Assembly: GCF_033060595.1 (NCBI RefSeq)
Contig: NZ_CP133038.1
Coordinates: 62,001-126,000 of the forward strand
Reading direction: 5' to 3'
DNA: 64,000 nucleotides
DNA from: Pyramidobacter sp. YE332
Lineage (GTDB): Bacteria; Synergistota; Synergistia; Synergistales; Dethiosulfovibrionaceae
The notes under the pieces were generated by a model. It had not been told where the DNA came from, ran no database searches, and saw nothing but the letters and a program-made list of their open reading frames with translations. This document shows, one piece after another, positions 34,280 through 45,002 of the stretch (positions are counted from its first letter, which is position 1; each line of letters opens with the position of its first letter). The position numbers and the translations under genes were made by a program.

Positions 34280-35230
34280 ATGTTTCAGTACGCCGACTAT
34301 ATCTATGCCGTTTACCGCGAACGAAGCTTCAGCAAAGCGGCGGACAAACTGTTCATCACCCAGCCGTCGCTCTCGATCACCGTCAAAAAGGCGGAAGCCG
34401 AACTGGGACTGCCCATCTTCAACCGCCAGACCGTGCCCGTGACGCTGACGCCGTTCGGGGTGGAATACATCCAGGCGCTGGAACAGCTGCGCGGACTGGA
34501 ACGACGGCTGCGCGAGTTCGTCGAGAAAGAAGGGACGCTGCAAAGCGGCCGGCTGGCGGTCGGCGGCAGCAATCTCGGCATCTCCTATTTCGTGACGGAA
34601 CGTCTGGCGGATTTCCACCGCCGGTATCCGCAGATCGAGCTGCAGGTCCGCAATTTGAATACAATGCAGGCCAAGCATCTGCTCGATTCCGGCGAACTGG
34701 ACTTCGTGATCACCAACCGTCCTTACGACGGCAAAAAGTACGAGCAGAAAGTGTGCTATCGCGAGTGCCTGATCCTCGCCGTACCGAAATCGTTCGGCGT
34801 CAATGAAACGCTTTATGGCAAACGGCTTGCGCCGGACGAACTGGGCGACGCGGTCTTCTCCGTTCCCGCGGCGCGATCGGTGCGTCTGGACTCTTTCACC
34901 GGGGTGCCGTTTCTCCTTCTCAGCAATCAGAATTACCTTCGCCAATACACCGACATCCTCTTCCGCGAACGCGGCGTCGATCCGCCGATAGTTCTCGAGG
35001 TGGAACAGTCGGCTGAATCCTTCAACTTCGCCCGCCTCGGACTGGGCGCGACGATCCTGAGCAACTGGCTCGTGCAGAGGCCCGATTGCGAGGCGCTGTA
35101 TTTTTACAAGCTCGACAGCCGCTATGCGGAACGCGACGCCTTCCTCAGCAGCCGCCGCGGCGCCTATTTCACTTCGGCCATGAAGAGCTTCGAGCGGATG
35201 CTGCTGGACCTGGAATGGAGCGAAAAATAG
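34280..35230 (+). CDS. LysR-family regulator of the threonine aldolase locus
   Basis: 316 aa. The helix-turn-helix is FQYADYIYAVYRERSFSKAADKLFITQPSLSITVKKAEAELG, followed by the linker and a periplasmic-binding-like effector domain (GRLAVGGSNLGISYFVTERLADFHRRYPQIE). AAGGAGG precedes the ATG. Being divergent from ltaE and the DAACS symporter, it most likely regulates them in response to their amino-acid substrate, as is usual for LysR pairs. Confidence 0.9.
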   Translation: MFQYADYIYAVYRERSFSKAADKLFITQPSLSITVKKAEAELGLPIFNRQTVPVTLTPFGVEYIQALEQLRGLERRLREFVEKEGTLQSGRLAVGGSNLGISYFVTERLADFHRRYPQIELQVRNLNTMQAKHLLDSGELDFVITNRPYDGKKYEQKVCYRECLILAVPKSFGVNETLYGKRLAPDELGDAVFSVPAARSVRLDSFTGVPFLLLSNQNYLRQYTDILFRERGVDPPIVLEVEQSAESFNFARLGLGATILSNWLVQRPDCEALYFYKLDSRYAERDAFLSSRRGAYFTSAMKSFERMLLDLEWSEK

Positions 35231-35307
35231 TTTTTTCCGCGTGCGGCGCGACGTTTTTGGGACAGAAAAAATGTATACGATTTTTCAAGACCGCTTTGAA
35301 GATATGC

Positions 35308-35336
35308 TTGAAAAAAATTATGACAGTCTCTATACT
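35308..35336 (+). promoter_or_regulatory. Promoter of the Dpp-type operon
   Basis: TTGAAA (35308-35313) and TATACT (35331-35336) with a 17-bp spacer, about 130 bp before the first gene. Confidence 0.65.
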
Positions 35337-35469
35337 TTGATCTAAGAAATATAAAATCATTCAGGAAAAGACGCCGTACAAAAGCGTTTTTCAATGAAAG
35401 CGGACGAGGAGATGATGGGGAAGGACCACGCGGCGATCCAATCTTTACGAAAGGGGAAAGTGAAACACC

Positions 35470-36387
35470 ATGGGGAAGTATATTCTTCGCAGGCTTGTGA
35501 TGTCCGTCCCCGTCATGATCGGCGTCTCCATTGTCGCGTTTCTCATTATGCACCTGACTCCGGGCGATCCGGCACTGCTGCTTGCCGGTCCCGACGCGAC
35601 GATCGAGGACGTGCAGCTGATCCGTGACCGATTCGGTTTGGACGATCCTCTGCCCGTTCAGTATGTACGGTTTGTCAAGGGAGTTTTCGACGGTTCGCTT
35701 GAATCGATGAAATATGAGGTTCCCGCGATCGGCCTGATCGCATCGCGGCTGAAGAACACGGCGGTTCTCGCCGGGGCGGCGATGCTGCTCGCGGTCGCTC
35801 TGGGGGTGCTGGCGGGAATTCTCTCGGCGGTGCGGCGGTATTCGTGGATCGATTATCTTTCCACGTCGCTGGCGCTGATCGGCGTTTCGATGCCGGCCTT
35901 CTGGCTGGCGATCATGCTGGTCATGCTGTTCGCCGTCGAGCTGGGCTGGCTGCCGGCCGCGGGCATGGGCGGCGTGCGGCACATTGTCCTTCCTTCCGTC
36001 GTGCTGGGCACGGGCTCGGCGGGGATCATCGCGCGCATGACCCGTTCGACGATGATGGACGTGCTGCGCCAGGATTACGTCACAACGGCCCGCGCCAAGG
36101 GGCTGACGGAGCGCGTCGTCGTGTATCTGCACGCGCTGCGCAACGCCATGATCCCCACGGTGACCGTGATCGGCATGCAGATCGGCTCGCTGCTGACGGG
36201 GGCCGTTCTCACCGAATCGGTCTTCGCCTGGCCGGGGGTGGGGCGCCTGCTGGTCGATTCGATTCTGGGGCGCGACTATCCCGTGGTGCAGGCGACGCTG
36301 CTGGTGGTGGCTTTTATCTACGTAGGGGCCAATCTTCTGGTCGACATCCTCTACGCTTTTCTCGATCCGAGGATCCGCTATGAATAG
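35470..36387 (+). CDS. dppB: Peptide ABC transporter permease, DppB type
   Basis: 305 aa inner-membrane protein. The N-terminus is a single helix followed by a periplasmic loop with TPGDPALLLAGPDATIEDVQLIRDRFGLDDPL, typical of DppB/OppB. The EAA loop is DYVTTARAKGLTERVVVYLHALRNA. It pairs with DppC, which overlaps its end by 8 bp. AAAGGGGAAAGTGAAACACC precedes the ATG. The operon imports di- or oligopeptides; the exact ligand is not known. Confidence 0.9.
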   Translation: MGKYILRRLVMSVPVMIGVSIVAFLIMHLTPGDPALLLAGPDATIEDVQLIRDRFGLDDPLPVQYVRFVKGVFDGSLESMKYEVPAIGLIASRLKNTAVLAGAAMLLAVALGVLAGILSAVRRYSWIDYLSTSLALIGVSMPAFWLAIMLVMLFAVELGWLPAAGMGGVRHIVLPSVVLGTGSAGIIARMTRSTMMDVLRQDYVTTARAKGLTERVVVYLHALRNAMIPTVTVIGMQIGSLLTGAVLTESVFAWPGVGRLLVDSILGRDYPVVQATLLVVAFIYVGANLLVDILYAFLDPRIRYE

Positions 36388-37240
36388 TCGGGGAAGAACG
36401 CAAACTCACGCGGCGCTGGTATGGCGCCGTCTGCGCCGGAGCAAGACGGCGGTCGCGGGGCTGGTCATCGTCGGCGTGTATCTGTTTCTGGCTCTCTGCG
36501 GCCCGTGGCTGGCTCCGTACGATCCTTACTTTCAGGATCTGAACCTTTCCTATCTCCGTCCCTGTATGGCCCACTGGCTGGGCTGCGACGAGTTCGGGCG
36601 CGACATCCTCAGCCGTCTGCTTTACGGCGCCCGCGTCTCGCTGGTGATCCAGTTCTGGGCGGTGATGATTTCGCTGGCGGTGGGGACGTTCCTCGGTTCG
36701 GCCAGCGGCTACTTCGGCGGCAAGGTCGACGAGATCGTCATGCGCCTGATGGACGTCATGATGGCTTTTCCGGGCATTCTGCTGGCACTGGCGATCGTCG
36801 CCATCCTCGGGCCGAGTCTGACGAATCTGATCGTCGCCATCGGCATCAACTCGGTGCCGGGATTTTCGCGCGTAGCGCGCGGCGCGGTGATCAGCGTCAA
36901 GAAAAACGATTACGTGACGGCGGCGCGGGCGATCGGCGAGAACGATCTGTCGATCCTGTTCCGCTACGTCCTGCCCAACGCCATCTCGCCGATCATCGTG
37001 CAGACGACGATGCGCATGGCGACGGTGCTGCTGACGGCCGCAGGGCTGGGCTTTCTCGGGCTGGGGGTACAGCCGCCGTCCCCCGAATGGGGAACGATGC
37101 TTTCCGCCGCCCGGGTGTACCTGCGTTCCGCCCCTCACGTCGCGATCATTCCCGGCGTGACGATCATGATCGTCGTCCTCGGCTTCAACTTCTTCGGAGA
37201 CGGGCTTCAGGACGCGTTGAATCCCCGTTTGAAGGAGTAA
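36380..37240 (+). CDS. dppC: Peptide ABC transporter permease, DppC type
   Basis: 286 aa. Begins with a cytoplasmic stretch and LRRSKTAVAGLVIVGVYLFLAL, as in DppC/OppC. The domain shows GCDEFGRDILSRLLYGARVSL and the EAA loop NDYVTAARAIGENDLSILFRYVLPNA. Its start overlaps the dppB stop by 8 bp, so the two are translationally coupled. It forms the channel with DppB. Confidence 0.92.
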   Translation: MNSRGRTQTHAALVWRRLRRSKTAVAGLVIVGVYLFLALCGPWLAPYDPYFQDLNLSYLRPCMAHWLGCDEFGRDILSRLLYGARVSLVIQFWAVMISLAVGTFLGSASGYFGGKVDEIVMRLMDVMMAFPGILLALAIVAILGPSLTNLIVAIGINSVPGFSRVARGAVISVKKNDYVTAARAIGENDLSILFRYVLPNAISPIIVQTTMRMATVLLTAAGLGFLGLGVQPPSPEWGTMLSAARVYLRSAPHVAIIPGVTIMIVVLGFNFFGDGLQDALNPRLKE

Positions 37241-37246
37241 TCCGCC

Positions 37247-38210
37247 ATGACTGACGATAAAACTCTGCTTCGCGTCGAAAATCTGAACGCGTGGTTCTAC
37301 ACGGAAGAAGGGATCGTCAAGGCGCTGGAAAACGTCAGTTTCAGCGTCGGCCGCGGCGAGATCCTCGGCCTCGTCGGCGAGACGGGCTGCGGCAAGTCGG
37401 TGACCTCGGCCTGCATCATGCGTTTGATCCCGTCGCCGCCGGGAAAGATCATCGGCGGCAAAATCCTGTTCGAGGGCGAGGACCTCGCGCAGGCGACGCC
37501 GGAACGGATGCGCCAGATCCGCGGCAAGGATATCGCCATGATCTTTCAGGATCCGATGAGCTCGCTGAACCCCGTCTTCACGGTAGGGCGTCAGGTGGAA
37601 GAGGCGATCCGCGTCCACAATCCCGATATGAGCGCGGCGCAGATCCACGCTCGCGCGGCGGAGATGTTCAAAAAAGTCAATATCCCCGATCCCGAAAAGT
37701 CGATGAAGCGCTATCCGCACCAGTTTTCGGGCGGCATGAAACAGCGCGTCATGATCGCCATGGCGCTGTCGTGCAACCCTCGGATGCTGATCGCGGACGA
37801 GCCGACGACGGCGCTCGACGTCTCCATTCAGGCTCAGATCCTGTCGCTGATAAAAGATTTGCAGAAGGATTTCGGCAGCAGCATCATGCTGATCTCCCAC
37901 GACCTCGGCGTGATCGCCACGATGGCGCAGAAGGTAGCCGTCATGTACGCCGGCAGCATCATCGAATACGGCACGGTCCGCCAGATCTTCGAACATCCGC
38001 TTCACCCTTACACGCAGGGATTGCTGGGAGCTATTCCCCGTCTCGATCAGGCGCAGGAATATCTGGAAGTCATTCCCGGCGCGCTGCCCAATCTGCTGCA
38101 TCTGCCGGAAGGCTGCAAGTTCCGCGCCCGCTGCTCGCTCGCGACGAAGCGCTGCGCTCTGGCGCGGCCGGCGGCCGTGGAAGCGGAGGAAGGACATGAG
38201 GTGGCCTGCT

Positions 38211-38224
<14 letters not shown>
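37247..38224 (+). CDS. dppD: Peptide ABC transporter ATPase, DppD type
   Basis: 325 aa. Walker [10 protein letters not shown]-loop [13 protein letters not shown], signature [15 protein letters not shown], Walker [15 protein letters not shown] and H-loop SHDLG. The C-terminal part contains the oligopeptide-transporter extension with [14 protein letters not shown], a cysteine set that can bind a 4Fe-4S cluster in DppD. It starts 6 bp after dppC. Confidence 0.93.
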
Positions 38225-39179
<955 letters not shown>

Positions 39180-39254
39180 CGAGCCGTTTCGATGTTTTCC
39201 GCCGTTTTTGCGGCGGAAGGGAATCCCCGCAAGGGATGAATTTTTTAAGGAGGA

Positions 39255-40832
39255 ATGCCGTATGAAGTTTTACCGTACCGCGCTGCTCGCGCTCGCGGGG
39301 CGGCTCTGCTCGCCGCCGGACCGGTTCTGGCTCTGGACAAGGACGTCCTGACGATCGTCAAGTCGGCGGAAATCATTTCCCTCGACCCGCAGGACATCAC
39401 CGACACGCCGTCCGAAGACCTGAACCGCAAGATCTACGAAGGGCTCGTCGATTTCAATATGTCGCTGGACGTCGTGCCCAAGCTGGCCAAGAGTTGGGAA
39501 ATTTCCGAAGACCGGCTGACCTGGACGTTCAAACTCCGCGAAGGCGTCATCTTCCACAGCGGCGCGCCCTTCAACGCCGATGCGGTCAAAGTCAACTTCG
39601 ACCGCATCCTGAACGGGCGCTACAAGAGAACGTCCCTCTACCAGCCCATCATCAAGGAAGTGCGCGTCGTCGACGAATACACCGTGGCGTTCGACCTCAA
39701 GCAGCCCTTCGGCCCCTTCCTCAACAATCTGGCCCACACCGCCGGCCTGATCCTCGACCCCAGCTACGTCAAGGATCCCGCCAAAAACGCCAGGATCAAG
39801 CGCCAGCCCTCCGGCACCGGCCCCTTCAAGTTCGAGGAGTGGGAACCCGGCGACTACGTGAAGATGTCCGCGTTCGAGGATTACTGGCAGGGCAAGCCCA
39901 AGCTGAGCGGCCTGATCTACAAGTTCGCGCCCGAGGCTTCGACGCGCGCCATGCTCGTCGAGACCGGCGAGGCCCACGTGGCCCAGGCCGTCGATACCAA
40001 CGACGTGGAGCGGCTGAAAACCCGCGACGACGTGGAGATGCGCATCTTCCCCAACATCACCGTTTACACGCTCGTCGTCAACACCAGCGACGCGATCCTC
40101 GGCGACGTGCGCGTGCGCCGGGGCCTGAGCCACAGCGTCGACCGCCAGGGCATCTGCGACAAGATCCTGCACGGCAACGCCGTTCCCGCTTACAGCATCA
40201 TCTCCCCGATGATCAACTGCGCTGCCGGCCAAAACAACATGATCGCCTACGATCCCGAACTGTCCAAAAAGCTGCTCTCGGAAGCCGGCTGGGACAAGAT
40301 CGGCGAAGACGGCATCCGCACGAACGCCGAGGGCAAGCGCCTGAGCGTCGAACTGTGGACCTCCAGCAAAAGCGCCATCATCCCCGAGGCTTACATCGGT
40401 TTCGCCCGTGCCGTGGGCATGGAGATCAAGCTCCAGGCCATGGACTGGGCGACGTTGAACTCCCGCATCGAATTGCCCGAAGAGAAAAACAAGGCGCAGA
40501 TCTTCATGATGGGCTGGAGCCCCTCCACCGGCGACGCCGACTGGGTGTACCGTCCGCTGCTGGCTTCCTGGCTGGTGCCTCCGACGGGACAGAACCAGAG
40601 CTTCTATCGCAACGAGATCGTCGATCAGGGCATCAAAGACGGCATGCGCGAATCCGACAACGCCCTGCGCAAGGCCGCTTACGAAAAGATCGAAGAACAG
40701 CTGGTCGCCGATCAGCCCCGCATCCCGATCTATTCCATCAAGAACCTGTACGCCGTCCGCAGGGAAGTGAAGAACCTCGACATTTATCCGATCAACTTCG
40801 TCATGGTGAATCACTTGACCTACGTGGAATAA
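39255..40832 (+). CDS. dppA: Peptide-binding protein of the Dpp-type importer; frame break in the signal peptide
   Basis: About 520 aa, SBP_bac_5 family. Mature part LDKDVLTIVKSAEIISLDPQDITDTPSEDLNRKIYEGL, then FKLREGVIFHSGAPFNADAVKVNFDR and GTGPFKFEEWEPGDYV, the family fingerprints. AGGAGG is ideally placed for ATG 39262, which reads MKFYRTALLALAG, a normal signal-peptide start, but then hits the wrong frame at GGGG (39297-39300); one extra G restores AALLAAGPVLALDKD. The only unbroken frame begins at ATG 39255, 2 bp from the AGGAGG, and would give an odd Arg-rich start. It is the fifth gene of the operon. Confidence 0.88.
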   Translation: MPYEVLPYRAARARGAALLAAGPVLALDKDVLTIVKSAEIISLDPQDITDTPSEDLNRKIYEGLVDFNMSLDVVPKLAKSWEISEDRLTWTFKLREGVIFHSGAPFNADAVKVNFDRILNGRYKRTSLYQPIIKEVRVVDEYTVAFDLKQPFGPFLNNLAHTAGLILDPSYVKDPAKNARIKRQPSGTGPFKFEEWEPGDYVKMSAFEDYWQGKPKLSGLIYKFAPEASTRAMLVETGEAHVAQAVDTNDVERLKTRDDVEMRIFPNITVYTLVVNTSDAILGDVRVRRGLSHSVDRQGICDKILHGNAVPAYSIISPMINCAAGQNNMIAYDPELSKKLLSEAGWDKIGEDGIRTNAEGKRLSVELWTSSKSAIIPEAYIGFARAVGMEIKLQAMDWATLNSRIELPEEKNKAQIFMMGWSPSTGDADWVYRPLLASWLVPPTGQNQSFYRNEIVDQGIKDGMRESDNALRKAAYEKIEEQLVADQPRIPIYSIKNLYAVRREVKNLDIYPINFVMVNHLTYVE

Positions 40833-40876
40833 ACGGCTCGCAAAAAACGGAAGCGCGCGGATCCAGGCGCGAAAGC

Positions 40877-40913
40877 GGGACTGAGGCCGGCCTTTTCCGC
40901 CCTCAGTCCCTTT
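40877..40913 (+). terminator. Terminator or attenuator after the binding-protein gene
   Basis: GGGACTGAGG (40877-40886) pairs with CCTCAGTCCC (40901-40910), followed by TTTG. It lies between the binding protein and the M55 peptidase and would limit read-through. Confidence 0.65.
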
Positions 40914-40974
40914 GTTGTCGCCGCCGCGCCCCTCGTGACGAACAAAAATCCCGTGAAAGGAATCTGATCGCCCC

Positions 40975-41808
40975 ATGAAAATTTACATCAGCGCCGATAT
41001 GGAAGGCTGCACCGGCGTGACCGACGTTCATCAGACCATGAACGGACGTCCCGAATACGCTTTCGGCTGCAAGATGGAACTGCACGACGTGCGCGCCGCC
41101 GCCGAAGGCGCGCTGGAAGCCGGCGCCGACGAAGTGCTGGTCAACGACGCGCACGGGCGCAAGATCAACGTCGACATCGACGGCCTCGGCAGCCGCGTGC
41201 GCCTGCTCAGCGGCACGCCCAAGCCCCTGGGCATGATGGAAGGCTGCTCGGGAAGCGACGGCGTCTTCTTCATCGGCTACCACGCCATGGCCGGGACCCC
41301 CGTCGCCGTGCTCGACCACACCATCTCCGGCGGAACGGTCTATTCGATCGAACTGAACGGCGTGGAGATGGGCGAACTGGGGCTGAACGCCGCCGTCGCC
41401 TCCTCCTTCGGTCTGCCGGTGGCGCTGGTCGAGGGCGACGACGCATTGGAGCGCGAAGTCCGCGCGCAGCTCGGCGCGGCCCCCGTCTACGCGCGGGTGA
41501 AAATCGCCAAGGGCCGTCTGGCGGCGGACTGCCTGTCGCCGGAGGACTCCTACGGCTATATCAAGGCGAAGGCGAAGGAAGCCGTCGAGCGCCTGAAAGC
41601 GCGCCAAATCCCGCTTTTCGACATCGGCGACGGCAGCTACGACCTGCGCGTCACTTTCCACACCACGGCCCAGTGCGACGCGGCCACTCAGATCCCCGCA
41701 CTCGAACGCCTCGGCGGCCGCACCGTGCGCGTCCGCGGCCGCGGCATGGCGGAAATGCGCCGCTGGACCGGCGCGATCGTCGGGCTGGCAAGCACGGCCA
41801 ACAGCTGA
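40975..41808 (+). CDS. M55-family D-aminopeptidase (DppA of Bacillus type)
   Basis: 277 aa. Zinc-binding start MKIYISADMEGCTGVTDVHQ (Asp and Glu of DMEG), ELHDVRAAAEGALEAGADEVLVNDAHGRKIN and LDHTISGGTVYSIELNG are typical of M55. The Bacillus enzyme removes D-Ala from peptides, a self-assembling decamer in the cytosol. Position after the Dpp importer suggests the importer brings in cell-wall or D-amino-acid peptides. GAAAGGAATCTGATCGCCCC precedes the ATG. Note that this dppA of Bacillus is not homologous to the binding protein also called dppA. Confidence 0.9.
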   Translation: MKIYISADMEGCTGVTDVHQTMNGRPEYAFGCKMELHDVRAAAEGALEAGADEVLVNDAHGRKINVDIDGLGSRVRLLSGTPKPLGMMEGCSGSDGVFFIGYHAMAGTPVAVLDHTISGGTVYSIELNGVEMGELGLNAAVASSFGLPVALVEGDDALEREVRAQLGAAPVYARVKIAKGRLAADCLSPEDSYGYIKAKAKEAVERLKARQIPLFDIGDGSYDLRVTFHTTAQCDAATQIPALERLGGRTVRVRGRGMAEMRRWTGAIVGLASTANS

Positions 41809-41850
41809 TTCGATTCGGCGTCTGCAAACTGGTCTGCAAGCTTCGACACA

Positions 41851-41891
41851 AAAAATTTCTGCCCGGCCGCAACGGTCGGGCAGAAATTTTT
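41851..41891. terminator. Bidirectional terminator
   Basis: AAAAATTTCTGCCCG (41851-41865) pairs with CGGGCAGAAATTTTT (41877-41891). It separates the convergent M55 and tctA genes. Confidence 0.88.
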
Positions 41892-41908
41892 TTGGATGCG
41901 CAACGGGG

Positions 41909-43419
41909 TCAGGCAGATTTTTCCTGAACTCGCGACTTTTTATTCACGTAATTCATCAGGACCGGCGTGAACATGGAGAGCGCGATGAGGACCAGCAGCG
42001 CAAGGCTGATAGGACGGCTCAGGAAATATTTGAACATATTGCCGCGGGACATGATCAGCGCGCGGCGCCAATTGCTCTCGACGATTTCGCCCAGCACCAT
42101 GCCCAGCACGAGGGGCGCGGTGGCGAAGCCCGTCCGCCGCAGCAAATACCCCAGCAGACCGAAAGCAAGCATCACGAACACGTCGAACATGTTGTTGCGG
42201 ATCGCGTAGGTGCCGATGGCGGAGAGCGCGACGACAAGCGGACCGAGCACGCCCATCGGGATGGTGCTGACCCGGGCCACGTATTTGGCGACAGCCAGAC
42301 CGATGAGCCCCATGAGAACGTTGGAAAGCAGATAACCGAATATGATCGTGTAGGTAACGGGAGCCTTTTCGGTGAACATGGAAGCTCCCGGGACGAGTCC
42401 GTGCATGAGCATGCCGCCGAGAAGGATGGCCGCCACCGCGCTGCCGGGCAGAGCCAGCGTGATCAGGGGAACGAGCGCGCCGCCGGTGGCGGCGTTATTG
42501 CCGGCTTCGGACGAGGCCACCCCTTCGAGAGAGCCGTTGCCGAATTTATCGGGATGTTTGGAGAATTTTTTGCCGAGGCTGTAACAGACCCATGAAGAAA
42601 CGCCGGCGCCGGCCGTCGGAATGATACCGATGATCGTGCCGATGACGGATGAACGGGCGATGGTCGGAATCAGCCCTTTGAACTCGCTCCAGGGCGGCAG
42701 GATACGCCCCGTCATGCTCTTTTCGTCGACGATGGCATGCTTGCCCTTGAAGACATCGTCGGCGATGATCATGACCTGCGAGATCGAGAACATGCCGATC
42801 AGCGCGGGAACGAACTGGATGCCGTCTTCGAGCTGGATGGAACCGAAGGTGAAACGCGGCGTGCCGGTGATGGCATCCAGACCGACGGTGCCGAGGAACA
42901 GGCCGAGAATGCCCGAAAACAGCCCCTTGTACAGCGATTCTCCAGCCAGGGAGGCGATGATCGTGACGCCGAAGATGGCCAGCATGCAGTACTCAAGCGC
43001 CGAAAATTGCAGGGAGAATTTCCCCAACGGCGGCGAAAGGAACAACAGCGCCAGCGCGCCGACGACGCCGCCGATCATGGAAGCGACCGTGCAGACGCCG
43101 ACGGCTTCCATGCCGCGTCCCTGCTGGGTCAGCTTGTATCCATCGATCGCCGTCGCGGCGGAAGCCGGCGTGCCGGGCGTGTGGCACAGCGTGGCGGTGA
43201 TCGAGCCGCCGTAAATGGCCGACGTATAGACGGCCGTCAGCATGATCAGCCCGGCGACGGGCGACATTCCGTAGGTGATGGGAATCAGCAGCGCCACGCC
43301 CATGGATGCGCTGAAGCCGGGCAGAGCGCCGATGACGATGCCGCCGACGGTGCCGACGATCAGCCCCGTCAGCGCCCCCACTCGAAGGTCATACCGAGGA
43401 CCTGTCTTACCAGTTCCAT
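41909..43419 (-). CDS. tctA: Tripartite tricarboxylate transporter large subunit, TctA; frame break near the start
   Basis: About 500 aa, many membrane helices. GALPGFSASMGVALLIPITYGM, YGGSITATLCHTPGTPASAATAIDG and GALVPLITLALPGSAVAAILLGGMLMHGL are TctA signatures. The unbroken frame starts only at GTG 43381 without a ribosome site. An ideal AGGAGG-ATG is at 43419 and reads MELVRQVLGMTFEWG, then stops within five bases. Adding one G to the five-G run (plus-strand C 43375-43379) joins it to ALTGLIVGTVGG. With TctB and TctC it imports a carboxylate using an ion gradient. Confidence 0.88.
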
Positions 43420-43430
43420 GAGATCGCCTC

Positions 43431-43910
43431 CTAAAATCCGCCGCGCATCCGCAGCCAGTTGCCGAGCCAGCCCAATTCGTCGATGGAGACGTTCAGCTGA
43501 CGAACGAGGAAGAAATAAGCGAAGGCCACGAATCCGGCGGTGGTGACCGCGATGAACAGCCAACTCTTCTGCTTGAGAAAACGCATCGCCGCCATCAGAA
43601 AGAGTATCGTTGCGGCATAGTAACCAACGGCGAGGAACAGCAGAACATAGACAACGATCAAAGCGAACATGGTCAGCGGCGTTTTCAACGTAGCGCAGGT
43701 CACGAAAGGCCTGACGGGGTTCTCCGCCGTTGCTCGGCGCGTTTTTCGAATGCCGTCGGCTAAGATGATGAGGCCCAATACCGCCATAAAGGCGAGCAGA
43801 ATGAGCGGCATCAGAGCCGGTCCCATGTCCATCCTCAGGGCACAACACGTGAAAAAGGCGCAGAACAGCAGGATGACGATGCCAATGATCACGTCCTGAT
43901 GTCGTTTCAT
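43431..43910 (-). CDS. tctB: Tripartite tricarboxylate transporter small subunit, TctB
   Basis: 159 aa with four hydrophobic helices, e.g. VIIGIVILLFCAFFTCCAL and LLFLAVGYYAATILFLMAAMRFL. This is the size and layout of TctB, which sits beside TctA in the membrane. AGGGGAGGTTTCTC precedes the ATG. It lies between tctC and tctA, the common order tctCBA. Confidence 0.85.
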   Translation of the reverse strand: MKRHQDVIIGIVILLFCAFFTCCALRMDMGPALMPLILLAFMAVLGLIILADGIRKTRRATAENPVRPFVTCATLKTPLTMFALIVVYVLLFLAVGYYAATILFLMAAMRFLKQKSWLFIAVTTAGFVAFAYFFLVRQLNVSIDELGWLGNWLRMRGGF

Positions 43911-43989
43911 GAGAAACCTCCCCTTGTTTTACTCAAAGCGCCGCTGACCGGCAAAAGGCAGCGGCGCGAAAAAATTCATCAGACCGGGA

Positions 43990-44955
43990 TTAACGCTTCA
44001 CGTCCCAAATCCTGCATCTCCACTCGAGCTGATCGTTCAGCAGCTTCTTGTAAGCGTCGCCGGAATAGAGCTCGACGTTGACGCCCATCTTGCGCATGTT
44101 CTCGAGACACTCGGGGTCTTGAATAGCGGCGCTGACGGCCTGGGTCATCTTCGCGACGATCTCGGGATCGACGCCCTTCATGTAGGCGTAGCCGCGCGCG
44201 GAGAAGGAGACGTAATCGCCCAGCCCCAGTTCCTTTTCGGTAGGCACGTCGGGCAGCTGCTCGTCGCGCTCGTTGGCAAAGAGGACGATGACCTTGTAGT
44301 TTTCTGGATTGAGCGTGACGTCGCCGACATTGCCGATCAGGAAATCGATGTTGCCGGAGATGAACATGGTGTTCGCGTCGCCGGCTCCGCCGACAGGCAC
44401 GACGCTGACTTTGGCGCCGTGGAATTTTTCGAGCATGCGGGCCACGCTCGCTTCGCCGCTGGTGATGCCGGTGCTGGAAGCTGCCGTCAGGAGTTCGTTG
44501 CTCTTGGCGTATTCGAGCAGGCTTTTATAATCCGTGAAACGCTTTTCGTCGGGGCGGATGGCGATGACCTGATAGTCGATGGCCTGGTTGGCAAGAAGCT
44601 CAAAGTCGTCGATGGTCTCTTTGCGGGGCGTCTTGTCGTCGTAGTGCCCGAACACGGCGCTCAGGTTGACGAGGGCGAACGTGTTGCCGTCGGCGGGCGT
44701 GTTGTGGAGAAAACGGTTCCACGCCACCCAGCTGCCGCTGCCGGGACGGTTTTCGACGACGACGGGCACGCCCAGCTGCTTTTCAAGCGCCGCCGCCAGA
44801 TAGCGGCAGCCGAGATCAGAACTGCCGCCGGCGCTGTACCCGCATACCAGCGTGATCGGTTTAGTCGGCCAGCCGTTTTCCGCCGCGGCGGCGCTGCAGA
44901 ACAGAACGGTCAGCGCCGTCACAATACCTGCGATGCGTGAACTTTTTTTCATCAT
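43990..44955 (-). CDS. tctC: Tripartite tricarboxylate transporter binding protein, TctC/Bug family
   Basis: 321 aa. A signal peptide (IAGIVTALTVLFCSAAAA) leads into GWPTKPITLVCGYSAGGSSDLGCRYLAAALEKQLG, the Bug N-terminal fingerprint, then VVVENRPGSGSWVAWNRFLHNTPADG. It delivers a di- or tricarboxylate to TctAB from the periplasm. GGAGGCGAATC precedes ATG 44955. It is transcribed with the upstream dehydrogenase and RraA-like genes, whose likely hydroxy-acid substrate may be the ligand. Confidence 0.9.
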   Translation of the reverse strand: MMKKSSRIAGIVTALTVLFCSAAAAENGWPTKPITLVCGYSAGGSSDLGCRYLAAALEKQLGVPVVVENRPGSGSWVAWNRFLHNTPADGNTFALVNLSAVFGHYDDKTPRKETIDDFELLANQAIDYQVIAIRPDEKRFTDYKSLLEYAKSNELLTAASSTGITSGEASVARMLEKFHGAKVSVVPVGGAGDANTMFISGNIDFLIGNVGDVTLNPENYKVIVLFANERDEQLPDVPTEKELGLGDYVSFSARGYAYMKGVDPEIVAKMTQAVSAAIQDPECLENMRKMGVNVELYSGDAYKKLLNDQLEWRCRIWDVKR

Positions 44956-45002
44956 GATTCGCCTCCTAAAAAATTTTGAGGATCCGGTGCGGTGTGAACA
45001 TT

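Noticed and set aside
39255-39257. ATG 39255 as the true start of the peptide-binding protein
   Set aside because: It is only 2 bp after the AGGAGG and gives an Arg-rich, atypical signal. The next ATG has ideal spacing and a normal signal start, so a frame error is more likely.
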